Shown in pieces: positions 24,471-35,180 of a stretch of DNA of 64,000 bases. Source of the stretch: Scolanthus callimorphus (Eukaryota; Cnidaria; Anthozoa; Actiniaria; Edwardsiidae); the NCBI GenBank assembly GCA_033964015.1, contig CM066925.1, positions 12,446,204 to 12,510,203 of the forward strand. Direction: 5' to 3'. The notes beneath the pieces were generated by a model. It saw only the letters and a program-made list of their open reading frames with translations, had not been told where the DNA came from and searched no databases. The first letter of the stretch is position 1. Every line of letters begins with the position of its first letter. A program made the translations under genes and the position numbers.

Positions 24471-27400
24471 CTACGAACCAGATGAGGGTCTAGGCAGACT
24501 GCTGCTGTGACTGCCAGGGCTACTGCGTCTCTGAATAGAAGAGAAAAGGGAAATATTGTGCATCAAGGAACAGTACAGTACTTCAAACAAGGGAAATATT
24601 GCATGTCAAGGAAGAGTACCATACTAACAATAAGATAAATATGGCGTGTCAAGGAACAGTACAGTACTTAAATCAAGGGAACTATTGCATGCCAAGGAAG
24701 AGTACCATACTAACAATAAGATAAATATGGCGTGTCAAGGAACAGTACAGTGCTTTAAGCAAGGGAAATATTGCATGCCAAGGAAGAGTACCATACTAAC
24801 AATAAGATAAATATGGCGTGTCAAGGAACAGTACAGTGCTTAAAGCAAGGGAAATATTGTGCGTCAAGGAACAGTACAGTACTTAAAGCAAGGGAAATAT
24901 TGCATGCCAAGGAACAGTACCATACTAACAATAAGGTAAATATGGCGTGTCAAGGAACAGTACAGTGCTTCAAGCAAGGGAAACATTGCATGTCAAGGAA
25001 CAGTACCTTACTAACAATAAGGGAAGTATGGCATGTCAAGGAACAGTACAGTGCTTCAAGCAAGGGAAACATTGCATGTCATTTTTTTTGGGGTTGAAAC
25101 GTTTGACAGGGTACAATAAGTTGATCATCAAGATACTGCCTTTACTTAAGCTGAAGCTATTTCCGGGAAACATAATGGGACGGCCATGATGTGTATGCAT
25201 GCTGGTATCTGGTTGGGCGGTATTTTTTTGGGTATCAAATTTTGGAGCAGGTATTTTGGGGTATAAGATTTATGGCTCAGGTATTTTTGGGGGTATTAAA
25301 TTTGGAGCTCCGTCAGACCCCCCCCCCCCCCCATCATTTTTATATCCAAGTACTCCCCTGGGAGTACCATACTAACAAGTAGGGGAAGTATGGCATGTCA
25401 AGGAAGAGTACAGTGCCCGGGGGGGCGACTCTAAGGTTAAAATGCTAGGGGTGACCGTCGGAAAACTCGAATTTTGACCCTAAAAAATACCTGGTCGGAA
25501 AAAATTTCCACCCTAAAAAATACCCCTCAGTCTGAAAATACCCTAAAAAATACCAACAATTTTGACAGATTAAATTTTATTCTGGCCGTTTATTTAATAT
25601 ACATCAAATGTATCCTCTCGACTTTCAAAAACACTACCTTATTTGCGTGAGAACCCCCTAAAAAATACCTATTTTTCTTACTATACCGTTTTTTATTTTC
25701 GAACCCCTAAAAAATACCAGATCGCAGATTTCAACCCCTAAAAAATATGACGGTCACCCCTAGCATTCGAATATATGGAGTCCCCCCCCCCCCCCCCCCG
25801 GGGTACAGTGCTTCAAGCAAGGGAAATATTGTGTGTCAAGGAATGGTACATTACTTCAAGCAAAGGAAATTTGTGTGTCAAGGAACAGTGCAGTGCTTCG
25901 AGCAAGGGAAATATTGTGTGTAAAGGAACAGTACAGTATTTCAGGCAAGAATGATATTTCATGATCTAGGAGAACATGAAGAATTGTTCAGTTCTAGAAA
26001 AAATCCACAGCCCTATCATGGTGGGAATGTTCTTAAAGAGTGCATCAGAATGAACAGTGGACGTATTACTTTCCTTATTCAGCAGTTAAAAACAGGGAAG
26101 TTGAAGTTATTTAAATTTTGTCAGAATGTAAAATGGTAGAATCATATTGTTTGGGCCCCATGAATTCCCTTTTCAAATAAAGTAACATTGTATGGTAAAT
26201 TTATCAAAAAAGCAGGTGTGGTACCCTTGCCCCCCCCCCCCCCCTTCCCCCCCTTCCCCCTTGATCTGCTGATGTAATGCCCTTTTGTCGATCTACCATT
26301 TGTCCTTGGTACTCACATGCATCATATGGTGATGAGTGGGAGGTGACGAGCCTGCAAGGGGAAGAGAGCTTGATAGACTCCCGGTTGAAGAATATCTACT
26401 CATGTGAGGGGATGGGGGAGTGAAACCATAACCTAAATGAAATCAAATTCAGATAAAAAAATTACTAATAGGAATGGTGCAATCAGAAGTTCTGGAAACC
26501 ACTAATTTGTCCAATCTATAGAACCCACTGTCCCCCTCGTCCTGATAAATCTGAGAATCACGCCTTTAGTGTAGCTACCAGGTGTAAAATTATGACTGAC
26601 CATTTCAAAATTTTGAGCCCCGACAGAAGACACTAATGGTATTAATAATGAATTATTGAAACTACAGTGTATCATTGCATATGCTACATGACAGTAATGG
26701 CAAACATACCAGACATAGTGTAAAGGACAGGTGCTGGAAGTTTTCACAAGACATGCCAAGAGTATACGTGGAGAGTATGCCAATGGATGCATTTTATAGC
26801 TGGAATGGTCTCACCATTGAAATTCATGGCAGCTGATAAACGGTATCTAGTTCTGTTTACGAAAGGCTGTAGGACTGTTGATACTCACCTAAAGGTACAG
26901 GACTAGATATGGTTCGTTCTCTGTGGCTTCCAGTAACACCAGGGGTGTGGGATGTCATCTCATTGAAGTGTCTGAGTAGAACCAGATTATATGATTATTG
27001 GTTATGGTGTTAAAATGTTTGACTAAATAGCATGGGAGGACTCCTACCATCAACCAAGGTGGGGGTACTCATCAGACAAATGAACTTTGACCCCTAAACG
27101 ATACCAATCTGGGCGTGGTCAACTAAAAGATACCATCAAAGCTCACACAAATCTTGTTTATCCACTGCCATCCTTTGCGAGCTTGTGCTTTTGTTTTGAA
27201 TGGCTGATGCTGCACTCTTTAAAAAAAATAACGTCCCTCTGGTTCTGGACAGTGCATGCTTTTGGTATCCATCATCTGATAAATGGATGGGGTGGGGGAT
27301 TGGGGGTACCTTTCATCATCCATTTCCAAGCTTGATTCACTCTCTGATAGCTGCCTACTTAGTGCTTCTCTTCTCTCCATCTCTCTTAGCAATTTTCTCT

Positions 27401-29910
27401 GCAATCGGATGTTTTCCTCCTTTGTTTGCCTCTCCTCTTTGGCATATGCTTCCATTTTCTCACAGTCTGAAAAAAAAGGATCAAAATGCTGTTAGTACTG
27501 ACTTACATAATTGTAAATGGTCTGCAAATTGGTCACCAGACACATCACATTTAACCCAAATTACTGAATGTTTAATTCCCTCCCTCAAATATTTTTGTTG
27601 GGGATGATCGTCATATCTGCAAGAAGATTTTAAGGAGATTGGTATCTTTGATGGCTCTATGACCTACAGCGACAAAAACACAAGGCATATTGTTTTTAAA
27701 GAGAATGAGTACTTGATGAAAAGGCGATAAATTAGCCATCAAGAATGGCAGAATTGTTATCAAACATGAAATTTCTTCACAGGTATCTTTTAGGGTAAAA
27801 ATTTATTTGAGCCAGGCCCTTTCTGGTATTTTTTTAGGGATGAAACTGAAAATTCCTGACAATCATCCCTACAAAAAAATATGCCCCCCCCCCACACTCC
27901 CCCCCCCCCCCCCCCCCACACCACACTTTCCCAAGGTCCATGGTCTGGTTTTGTATTAATTATGTTTCTATGTTTTCTTAATAAAAAGTAACTTACAATC
28001 AGCTTCTGACTTGGCTAGCTGTTGTCGTAGTCGTCTTATCTCCTCTCTGAGTGATGTAATGTGTGATGCTATTCCACCCACTGTGTCTCCTGACTCAGTA
28101 AACTGTCTAGGGGAGGGTGGTTCTGAGATTGGCTCTTCCAATTTTTCTTGCAACATTCTGAATAAAGATTTAAAATTATTGCACATGTAAAACACAAAGT
28201 TTAACTATTTTGACATTCCTATTAGAATGTTTTACATCAGACTGTGAAATACAGGGCTCATAATGAAAAAAAAAATCAGTCTTAATTTGATGCTTTGTGC
28301 CAACATTATAGGCGTAACTCATGACAGTGTAACTCAGGGGTAAACTCTTTTTTTTTGCTCCGACAAAGGGCTAACACTCAAAACGTCAGCAAAATACCAT
28401 TTTTCCACGGCGTTTAACATAAATCTCAACCTTTGGTTGTTGTTGTTCATCATCACAAATCTATTTTAGATCTCAGTGAAAAATGTAAACTGAAATTTTT
28501 GACCTGTTTTTTATGCCTGTATTTTCTGAGCCGTGGAATGGATACTATACAAAATAAAATATACACTGCTGTGCATTATGGGTAGGTGCAATAACATAAT
28601 TTACAACAGCTAACCTTTTCTCAGCTTCCAGTCTGTCCATGCGTTTCCACAGTCTGTTGACCAACAGCTCTTGTTCTTGCTCCAAAGTATTCTCAAGGTC
28701 AACTTTCTCTTTTCTCAACTGTACATGATAACAATTTAATCATTCTGGTTATGACACATTCTATTCTCTCTCAGCCGAAAGAAAACTAAACAACAAGACA
28801 ACTATGGACAATGGTATGGAGGAGAGCTGACCAGCAAATAAGTAGGGGAAATCAATGACATAACAAAAAGCTAAAACAACTATCTTGTCAATACCATTAA
28901 TAAATACATTAGTCTTAAGGGGGCTCTACATGTGTATGTTATCATCCCCAGATTACTTGACGTATCCCTTGATATTAGCATATAAGTAACGCAGGTAAGT
29001 TTAATTGGAAAGACGGCCGATTTTCGTACAAATTTTGATGTAACTTCAAACTTTGAAAACTGTTCATCACAACAAGATTTCAAAAACTCATTGTTGCAAT
29101 CTGTTTCCATCCGCTCTGTAATAGGTCCATGAAGCTTACAATCATGATTGCTTTGTAGTTTAAGGGCTATTTAACAAACATAGACTAGTATTTTGGCTAT
29201 CCATCAGTTATTTGGATGTTTTTTACTTCACCAAAAGTGTGCTAAAATCGTGACACCGCTCCTTTAACTGAATTTTGCTTTGTAGTTATTGCAGCAGTGT
29301 CATTCAAAGACACCCATGTCCTACCTGTTCAAGGGTTGTTTGTTTTGCCAGCACATCTGCTTCAAGTTTGTCAATCTTCCTCATCAGTTTGTTCACTTGG
29401 TATTCCTGTTCTTGCTCCAGGGTTTGTTCCAATTGTATTTTCTCTTGCCGCAGCTACCAAGAAACCAATACTATTTGATGATCTACTGTAGTTTCGTTAT
29501 TTTATATGAGATGGAATTCAGTGATATTATTATGGCTCCATGTTAGCACAGGAAAAGACAAAAAAAATACGAAGGAAGTGAGACCTCTATCATATGATAG
29601 AATCTCATTAATTTGAGATTCATTGAAAACAATTTATGAAATGGTATTCATGATGTCTGTGGTCAATCGGTAATACATACATCATATATTACATTTTGGG
29701 CAATAGGTTCAATTTTTAGTCACAGTTTACAGATGTCCTATACTACATATATCTTTCATTTAAACATGCTGGCCATAACAACTAATATATTGGCTACATG
29801 TTAGCCTGCTAGCCTGCTCGCATGGGTTTATTTGGAAATGTTTGTTTTGGAGATTCAGGATTCCTGTGGCATGCAAAAATTCTAGCCCTCCTTTCCATCT
29901 CTCCCCCTCC

Positions 29911-29968
<58 letters not shown>

Positions 29969-32779
29969 TTTTTTTTTTTGTGCACCACAGGAAACCCAAA
30001 AATAAACATTTCCAAATAAACCACAGGAGAGCCAGCTAGCTGCATGTTTGCATTTAGTAATTCACCCTTTAGCAACATTATCGGACCATATAATTACAAA
30101 ATCAGAAATTAAAATGGAAATTAAGAAAAAAATGAGGTCGCATTTTTAGTCACATTTTACAGACTGTGAGTGACAAAATTGCTTAAACTTTAGTCGCAAA
30201 TTAGAAACCTTTAGTCACAAAAGCAACTCATACATGCGCAATTTCCAGTCCTGTAATCATTTATCATGCTTGTTGCCCCCAATCCAGATCATGTGATGAA
30301 TCTTTTGGGTGGATTTGTTAATTCTGCACATACACTCATACGCTCAGTCGAGTGAGATAAAATTGACAATTGTAACCACCCACAAAGTAATCATCACATT
30401 TTCTGAATTAGGTGGCAACAAGATGTATACACTGTTAGCCAATATAGTCTATTTAAGGAACCACAGTTTAATTATTTTGAACCACAAAATTGCTGGGGGC
30501 TGATAACATTCTTGTTTTGAGGCAAAGTATGAATTGAGATTCAGGGACCCTGTGTTTAATAGACCTGCTTGGGTGCATTGTTCTCCCATTTCAGATCACG
30601 TGGCATTTCCCTGAGTATTCATTCTTTTTTTTCTGCTACAAACCTAAGGATATATGAATATGAATCATCCCAAACACAAAAGATTATTCAAATGAAAGTC
30701 ATGTAATCTGAAATGGGGAAACATTACGCCCAAGCTGAGGAAGTCTACTCTGTACCTTCCATGGTATGGCACAGGTTTTTCTTGAAGCACACATGAAGTA
30801 TAAACTTCATCCGTTTACTAACCTGTGTGAGTTTTCTTGACAAGTCATTGGTGAGAAACTCTTCTTCTTGCTCATAATTCATGGCCAAGGTCTCCTTTTC
30901 TTTCTTGAGAGATTGAATCTTCTTCAGCAGAGTGTTAGAGATAAATTCTTCTTCTTGCTCTGCTCTTGCTTGCTGTAAAAAATATAGTAATGTGTATCCT
31001 CTTATAAAGTGGATGTGAAATGTTATTCACAAAAAAAGTAACACAGCAGAGTCTCTGTCCTCAAGTGGGAAAATTTGCAAGAAACACAATTAGCCTATGA
31101 AAATACTTCCAGGGTTCAAAACAGCAGCACACTGGTGGTGATAGCTGGCACTTTTTTGACTTTGTCTACCATTTATAGGTAAAAAATATAACAACAAACA
31201 TTGTAAACAAAAAACTGAAAATTGTGTAGAAACGTAAGGACAATTGGGTGCAAAAACAACCAAAAAACAATTGCAAATTACACAGTGCTGCATAGAGTGG
31301 TTTTCATATGACTGTAGCGAAACCAATCACAAAGTAATTACACCAATTCTGAATAAAACGTATAGGAGTAATTACAAAGTAATTGTGAATTACACACGAC
31401 AGTCATGTGAAAACGGCTCTAATTGCTCAATTTTGCGGAAGGTGTACTAGAAATTGCTCTATGATGTGTACTTGTTACCGCATCTTAAGAAATGCCCTGG
31501 AATATTATCTGCTTCCAGTTTGTGCAGGCTATATTTTTGTACTAGTGCTCACAAAGCCAGCAAATTTGAGTAGAATTTGAAAACTTATGTTGAACCCTTT
31601 ACTGTAGTGTGAATTAAATTGTCTATGGAGTAGATTTTGTGGTGCTACTAAAATACCCTGCTAACAGAGCTTTTTCCTGATATTTTGCTGTTGTTTTGTC
31701 GCTTGTCTTCACGGTTTGGCTTTCGACTAAATACATACACAAACAACTGCATTTAATGGTAAAAGACTGACAGAAAGTAAGTTCTACAAACGCAGGGTTA
31801 ACTCTGGACATTTTCAGTCTGATTTTGCAAAAAACACCCAACGTATAAGAACAAAATCAGCTTGAATCCCTAAAGCGCCTGTTCCTTTATGCAGGTTTTT
31901 ACTGTTCTCGAAATTTCTGCTGACTTTAGAGTTTAATACTTCAAGGTGTTTAGCTCAATAGTATTTGGAAAAAGTCAAGCACTCTGAAAAATAAAATAAA
32001 AGCAGTAATGTTTCCAAAGAAACCTGTAGATGAAATAAAGTGATTGATTGAAAAAATGGCACAGAAAGAAGTAATTCCTGTTGCTTTTCCTTTGAAATAG
32101 AAAGCATTAAGAGGTGCTTTGACTTGAAAAAGAAATTAACTAATTGTAAAATGAGCTTTTTTGTTAGGGAAATATGATTACAAACAAAACAATTTCACAC
32201 TTTTTCACATGATTTTAACCAGGGAAATGTGAGATTTTTTAGAAAACCAATTAAACAGGTAATATATCAGCAAGGAAGACATTTTTTATGATATTGTTTT
32301 AAGGACATGAATATATAATCTGACTATACAAAAGTCTATGATATTCCCTTAGCTTGCAAATTAAGTTGTGAACAGAAAATGTCTTAGGTGACAAAATAAA
32401 ACAAAGCTCACAAACGAAAATAATACCACTGGAATAAAGCATTTCTTTTAGAGCAAATCCCAGAGAAAAGACCTAAATGCAAGAGGCTCTTAATTACCAG
32501 CAAAGCAGAGTTTTCAGGAAGCCATTACAAGCAATAAAACAGGGTGCGACAACTTACGATTGAAACGCTCGCTTGTCGTAGTGCTCTGTTTTCCTCTTGA
32601 AGCGATTTACATCTTAGCCGACAAGTGTCGAGCTCCATCTTTAAAACTCTGTTCTCTTGTTTGAGGAGGTTTATAAGGCTTCTGTCTCTGTGTGTAGCGG
32701 TCGATGAGCCTTCGTCTGCACTCATGTCGCTATCGCTAAAGGCAGGACCTTCAGCTGAGCTGTTGAGCTGGGCCGCCAT
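24471..32779 (-). CDS. CCDC6: Coiled-coil domain-containing protein 6
   Basis: Nine coding exons, high to low: 32558-32779, 30823-30972, 29325-29453, 28615-28718, 27997-28157, 27310-27466, 26889-26971, 26317-26432 and 24471-24530. They sum to 1182 bases and keep one open frame, giving 393 residues. The N-terminus is acidic and Ser-rich. The long coiled coil starts at [10 protein letters not shown] and holds four repeated segments: [45 protein letters not shown] and [30 protein letters not shown] sequence and [13 protein letters not shown] match the vertebrate protein closely. The C-terminus is Ser/Pro-rich ([26 protein letters not shown]) and shorter than in human. In mammals CCDC6 is a phosphorylated coiled-coil protein tied to the DNA damage response and is a RET fusion partner. 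The ATG at 32779 is in strong context. Introns carry several MITEs and a minisatellite. Confidence 0.95.
25081..25363. mobile_element. Degraded element inserted in the minisatellite
   Basis: Non-satellite sequence replaces part of one monomer. It contains GGTATTTTTTTGGG, GGTATTTTGGGG and GGTATTTTTGGGGG and a 14-base C run, so it looks like a relative of the G-capped family. No clear target duplication remains. Confidence 0.5.
25416..25802. mobile_element. G-capped hAT-like MITE, copy 3
   Basis: The element starts CCCGGGGGGG and ends CCCCCCCGGG. The 8-bp GTACAGTG is duplicated exactly at 25408-25415 and 25803-25810, and the uninterrupted site is known from neighbouring minisatellite units. 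Six copies of CCCTAAAAAATAC-type motif lie inside. Confidence 0.92.
27588..27916. mobile_element. G-capped hAT-like MITE, degraded copy
   Basis: The interior matches copy 2: GGGGATGATCGTCATATC, GGTATCTTTTAGGG, GGTATTTTTTTAGGG and AAAAATATGCCCCCC. The left G run and both target duplications are lost. It lies in a CCDC6 intron. A further possible relic (CCCCTAAACGATACC) lies at 27042-27309, touching the CCDC6 exon-6 donor. Confidence 0.6.
28573..28584 (-). promoter_or_regulatory. ZNF143/THAP11-like site in CCDC6 intron
   Basis: On the minus strand it reads TACCCATAATGC, which matches the vertebrate ZNF143 (STAF) submotif. It sits about 30 bases downstream of the donor of CCDC6 exon 4. A promoter role here is inference. 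Confidence 0.35.
29825..30022. mobile_element. MITE with a 57-base C run
   Basis: The inverted ends are GGTTTATTTGGAAATG and CATTTCCAAATAAACC, with CCTGTGG paired further in. The interior holds an unbroken C run (about 29909-29965), one of the longest in the window. It lies in a CCDC6 intron. Confidence 0.75.
31295..31419. mobile_element. TA-type MITE, 125 bp, in CCDC6 intron 1
   Basis: The ends GAGTGGTTTTCATATGACTG and CAGTCATGTGAAAACGGCTC pair, with TA on both sides (31293-31294, 31420-31421). The interior has AAAGTAATTAC on both arms. Confidence 0.8.
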
Positions 32780-32783
32780 CTTG
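32771..32783 (-). promoter_or_regulatory. YY1-type motif over the CCDC6 start codon
   Basis: The minus strand reads CAAGATGGCGGCC. The ATG inside the motif is the CCDC6 start codon, an arrangement common in vertebrate YY1-driven genes. The surrounding sequence is GC-rich. At 32809-32823 the strand also carries a CCACAATGC-like sequence. Confidence 0.5.
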
Positions 32784-33199
32784 GATCCACTCCTGAACAG
32801 CACGGCGCGCGGGGCATTGTGGATGCTGAGTACACATTTAGAAGCGCGCGCGCGCAAGTGTCACAACAAGTTTTCCGGTTGGGACAAGTGGACAAGCTTC
32901 GGTGGTTGTCTCTCGCCGTCCCGGTTGGAACGAAGAGGATTCCCCTTGAAAGATGTGAGGTAATCTCCAAGCTCAGCTTTGATCCGAGCAACCGCGTTAT
33001 GAAAGAGCTCTCACCTCCTTCTAGAAAAGAATAGAACCGGCCTCGCCAAGTGAAAACACCGTCACACGACCGTCAAATGTTTGGAATAGTGCATGTAGCA
33101 AAGAACTGGGCGTATTGGACATCTAAGTTTCGCACGGCAAAGCAGGCATTTTGCAGTCTAAAGTTCCAGTTTCATAGAGGCTTGTATGGGGCTCAACCG

Positions 33200-33225
33200 G
33201 GAGCCCATAAGTACTTATGGGCTCC
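33200..33225. repeat. 26-bp perfect palindrome
   Basis: Perfect dyad with core CATAAGTACTTATG and outer GGAGCC/GGCTCC. It shares the CATAAGTA arm with the palindrome at 13933-13967. Confidence 0.85.
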
Positions 33226-33379
33226 TGGCTCAACTCTTATTTTTCTTTTTTCGTAAGATGAAATTCGGTATAAAGGCCCTACATTTGTCTTGGCTTAGAT
33301 ATCACTTCCATTTTATGCTCACGCACACTTCTGCCATAAACTATCATAAACGAAAAGCCGAACTTTAATCTAAACCTAC

Positions 33380-34004
33380 ATTGCCATAAGTCACACATAG
33401 CCACAACGGGGATGGCTAGGCAAAGTGACTAGACTAAAAGGCTATACTACGAGATGATGTGTGTATGCGCATGCGCAAACGAACAACTTAAAAAGAAACT
33501 CATTCACGTGTCATTTTAATGCCTACTATTGGAATACGAGTAAAAAACATGCTAAACGTTTAAACATTTCTGCATTATGTGAAATAAGCTACTACTAGTT
33601 AAAAAGAAAACTAACAACGTGGCCCACATGGATCTCTGACACACTCTTCAGGCCTATAAATACGTTGGTGATGCATTATTAATTAGTTGATTGTTCACTA
33701 ACGGTACAAGGGGCGTCCTTATATGGTCTGGTGGCCGGGCGTACTCTCACCCATAGGTATCTACTGAGCAATGCAACACCAGGATAGCGACTGTCAGGGC
33801 CGAAATCTCTGGCGTGGGCGTAAGAACCGTACGGTCGCCATACGACGCTTCAGCTCTTTGTCTGGAAGTATGGTCCTATTTTTTTCCTTAAGTCAAGTAA
33901 ATGCTGAACTAGCTTGCATTGGTGTGGACAGGTAAATGATTTATATAACTTGTGGGGCATGGTCTATTGTCATTGCTGTGTTCTGATTTGTCGAGGCTGC
34001 TATA
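33380..34004. other. Intergenic, no gene seen
   Basis: No supported open frame or recognisable repeat end. Confidence 0.4.
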
Positions 34005-35180
34005 GCGCGAATGTCGGATTTGAAAGTGAAAGTGAATTGACCAGACAGAAAGTGAATTGACCAGACAGAAAACTTTTTTGGCTAGACAGAAAGTGAATTG
34101 ACCAGACAGAAAACTTTTTTGAAAGTGAGGGACCGTTCATTTTTTATCAGGGAGGGGGGGCTGGTGGAAATGAGGGGGGGGGGGGGGGCACCCAAAAGAA
34201 TACGGCCTCAAAGGGGGGGGGGGGTCACCCAAAAAAATACGCCACTAAAGGCGGGGGTCACCCAAAAAAATACAAGCACATAACAGGGAGGAAACGAAAA
34301 GTTTGTATTTTTACAGCATGCAATATGTTTGTTACATGTTTCAACTCGCTTACATGTTTCTAATTTCACTCAATACTTAATAAAATTTCGGCGCGCTTCG
34401 CGCGCATGCAGAATTTAACATATAATATGCACTGATAAGCCTGCCGGGCGGTCTCTATGTTTGAAAGAACACACCTTAGGTAAGCGTGAGTTCAACGTTT
34501 AGTCATTTGGGCCGCGCTTCAAGCAATGAATAATAATAATTTCTTCATTTGCGGAGCGCATGAAGAAGATTACCTAAAGGCTCAGGAGCCCTTCATCTAA
34601 CCTATATAATTAGCGTATTTCGCTCCTGATAGGCTTTGTTTACTATACACAAAAAACAATCTACCCTTTTTCTGAGGCTTGATGAAATGCGGTTATCAAA
34701 AGTTGGGCGCGCTTCGCGCGCAAAGATTATGTGACCCCCTCTTTATGTAAAATGTCTTCTACTAGGTCAAATAGGGGACCTGAGGTAGGTGTCACGAAAA
34801 CGTTTAATAGTTCTGAGGGGGGATCGGTTCCTTAGCTTTGACAGAAGTAAGAAAAACGTTAAGAAGAAAAAGACTGCATCACCTAGGCAAGAGTCTATCT
34901 TACAGGGCAAGCATTTATAGGGGGGGGGCACCAGAAAAAATACATTGGATTTTGGGGGGCCACCTAAAAAATACGGACATGAAAGGGGGGGCCACCCAAA
35001 AAAATACAGGGTCTCCCCTCATTTCCACCAGCCCCCCCTCCCTGATAAAAAATGAACGGTCCCTGAATTGACCAGACAGAAAACTTTTTTGGCTATACAA
35101 ATTGACCTACTTGTTTGATTTAACAAATTGGCCGAATGGGCTATTGACTTAGAGACCATGAGGAATAATTGTTAAATACA
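34005..35180. mobile_element. Repeat element split by a Harbinger-like MITE
   Basis: The outer parts (34005-34128 and 35064-35180) match, in inverse orientation, the element at 47345-47545: TGTCGGATTTGAAAG, GACCAGACAGAAAA, GGCTATACAAATTGACCTAC, GGCCGAATGGGCT and GAGGAATAATTGTT. Short GAATTGACCAGACAGAAA units are tandemly repeated at the left. The MITE at 34129-35063 separates the two halves. Confidence 0.65.
34129..35063. mobile_element. GGGACCGTTCATT Harbinger-like MITE, 935 bp
   Basis: Inverted repeats of about 49 bp start GGGACCGTTCATTTTTTATC; TGA flanks both ends (34126-34128, 35064-35066). Inside each arm lie G runs and repeated CACCCAAAAAAATAC motifs. Two CGCGCTTCGCGCG palindromes lie at about 34394 and 34708. 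There is no transposase. Confidence 0.75.

Larger units (their letters stand above)
24546..25948. repeat. 43-bp minisatellite, interrupted twice
   Basis: Monomers of 43 bp begin AAGGAACAGTAC or AAGGAAGAGTAC and alternate as two subtypes, giving an 86-bp higher-order unit. The main block is 24546-25080, with pieces at 25364-25415 and 25803-25948. The block lies in the last CCDC6 intron and starts about 15 bases upstream of the terminal exon's acceptor. Inserts at 25081-25363 and 25416-25802 split it. Confidence 0.9.

Noticed and set aside
24546..25080. CRISPR-like array
   Set aside because: The 43-bp units are contiguous minisatellite monomers without unique spacers, and the genome is eukaryotic.
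29760..30078. Poly-Gly and poly-Pro open frames
   Set aside because: They are translations of the C run in the MITE at 29825-30022.
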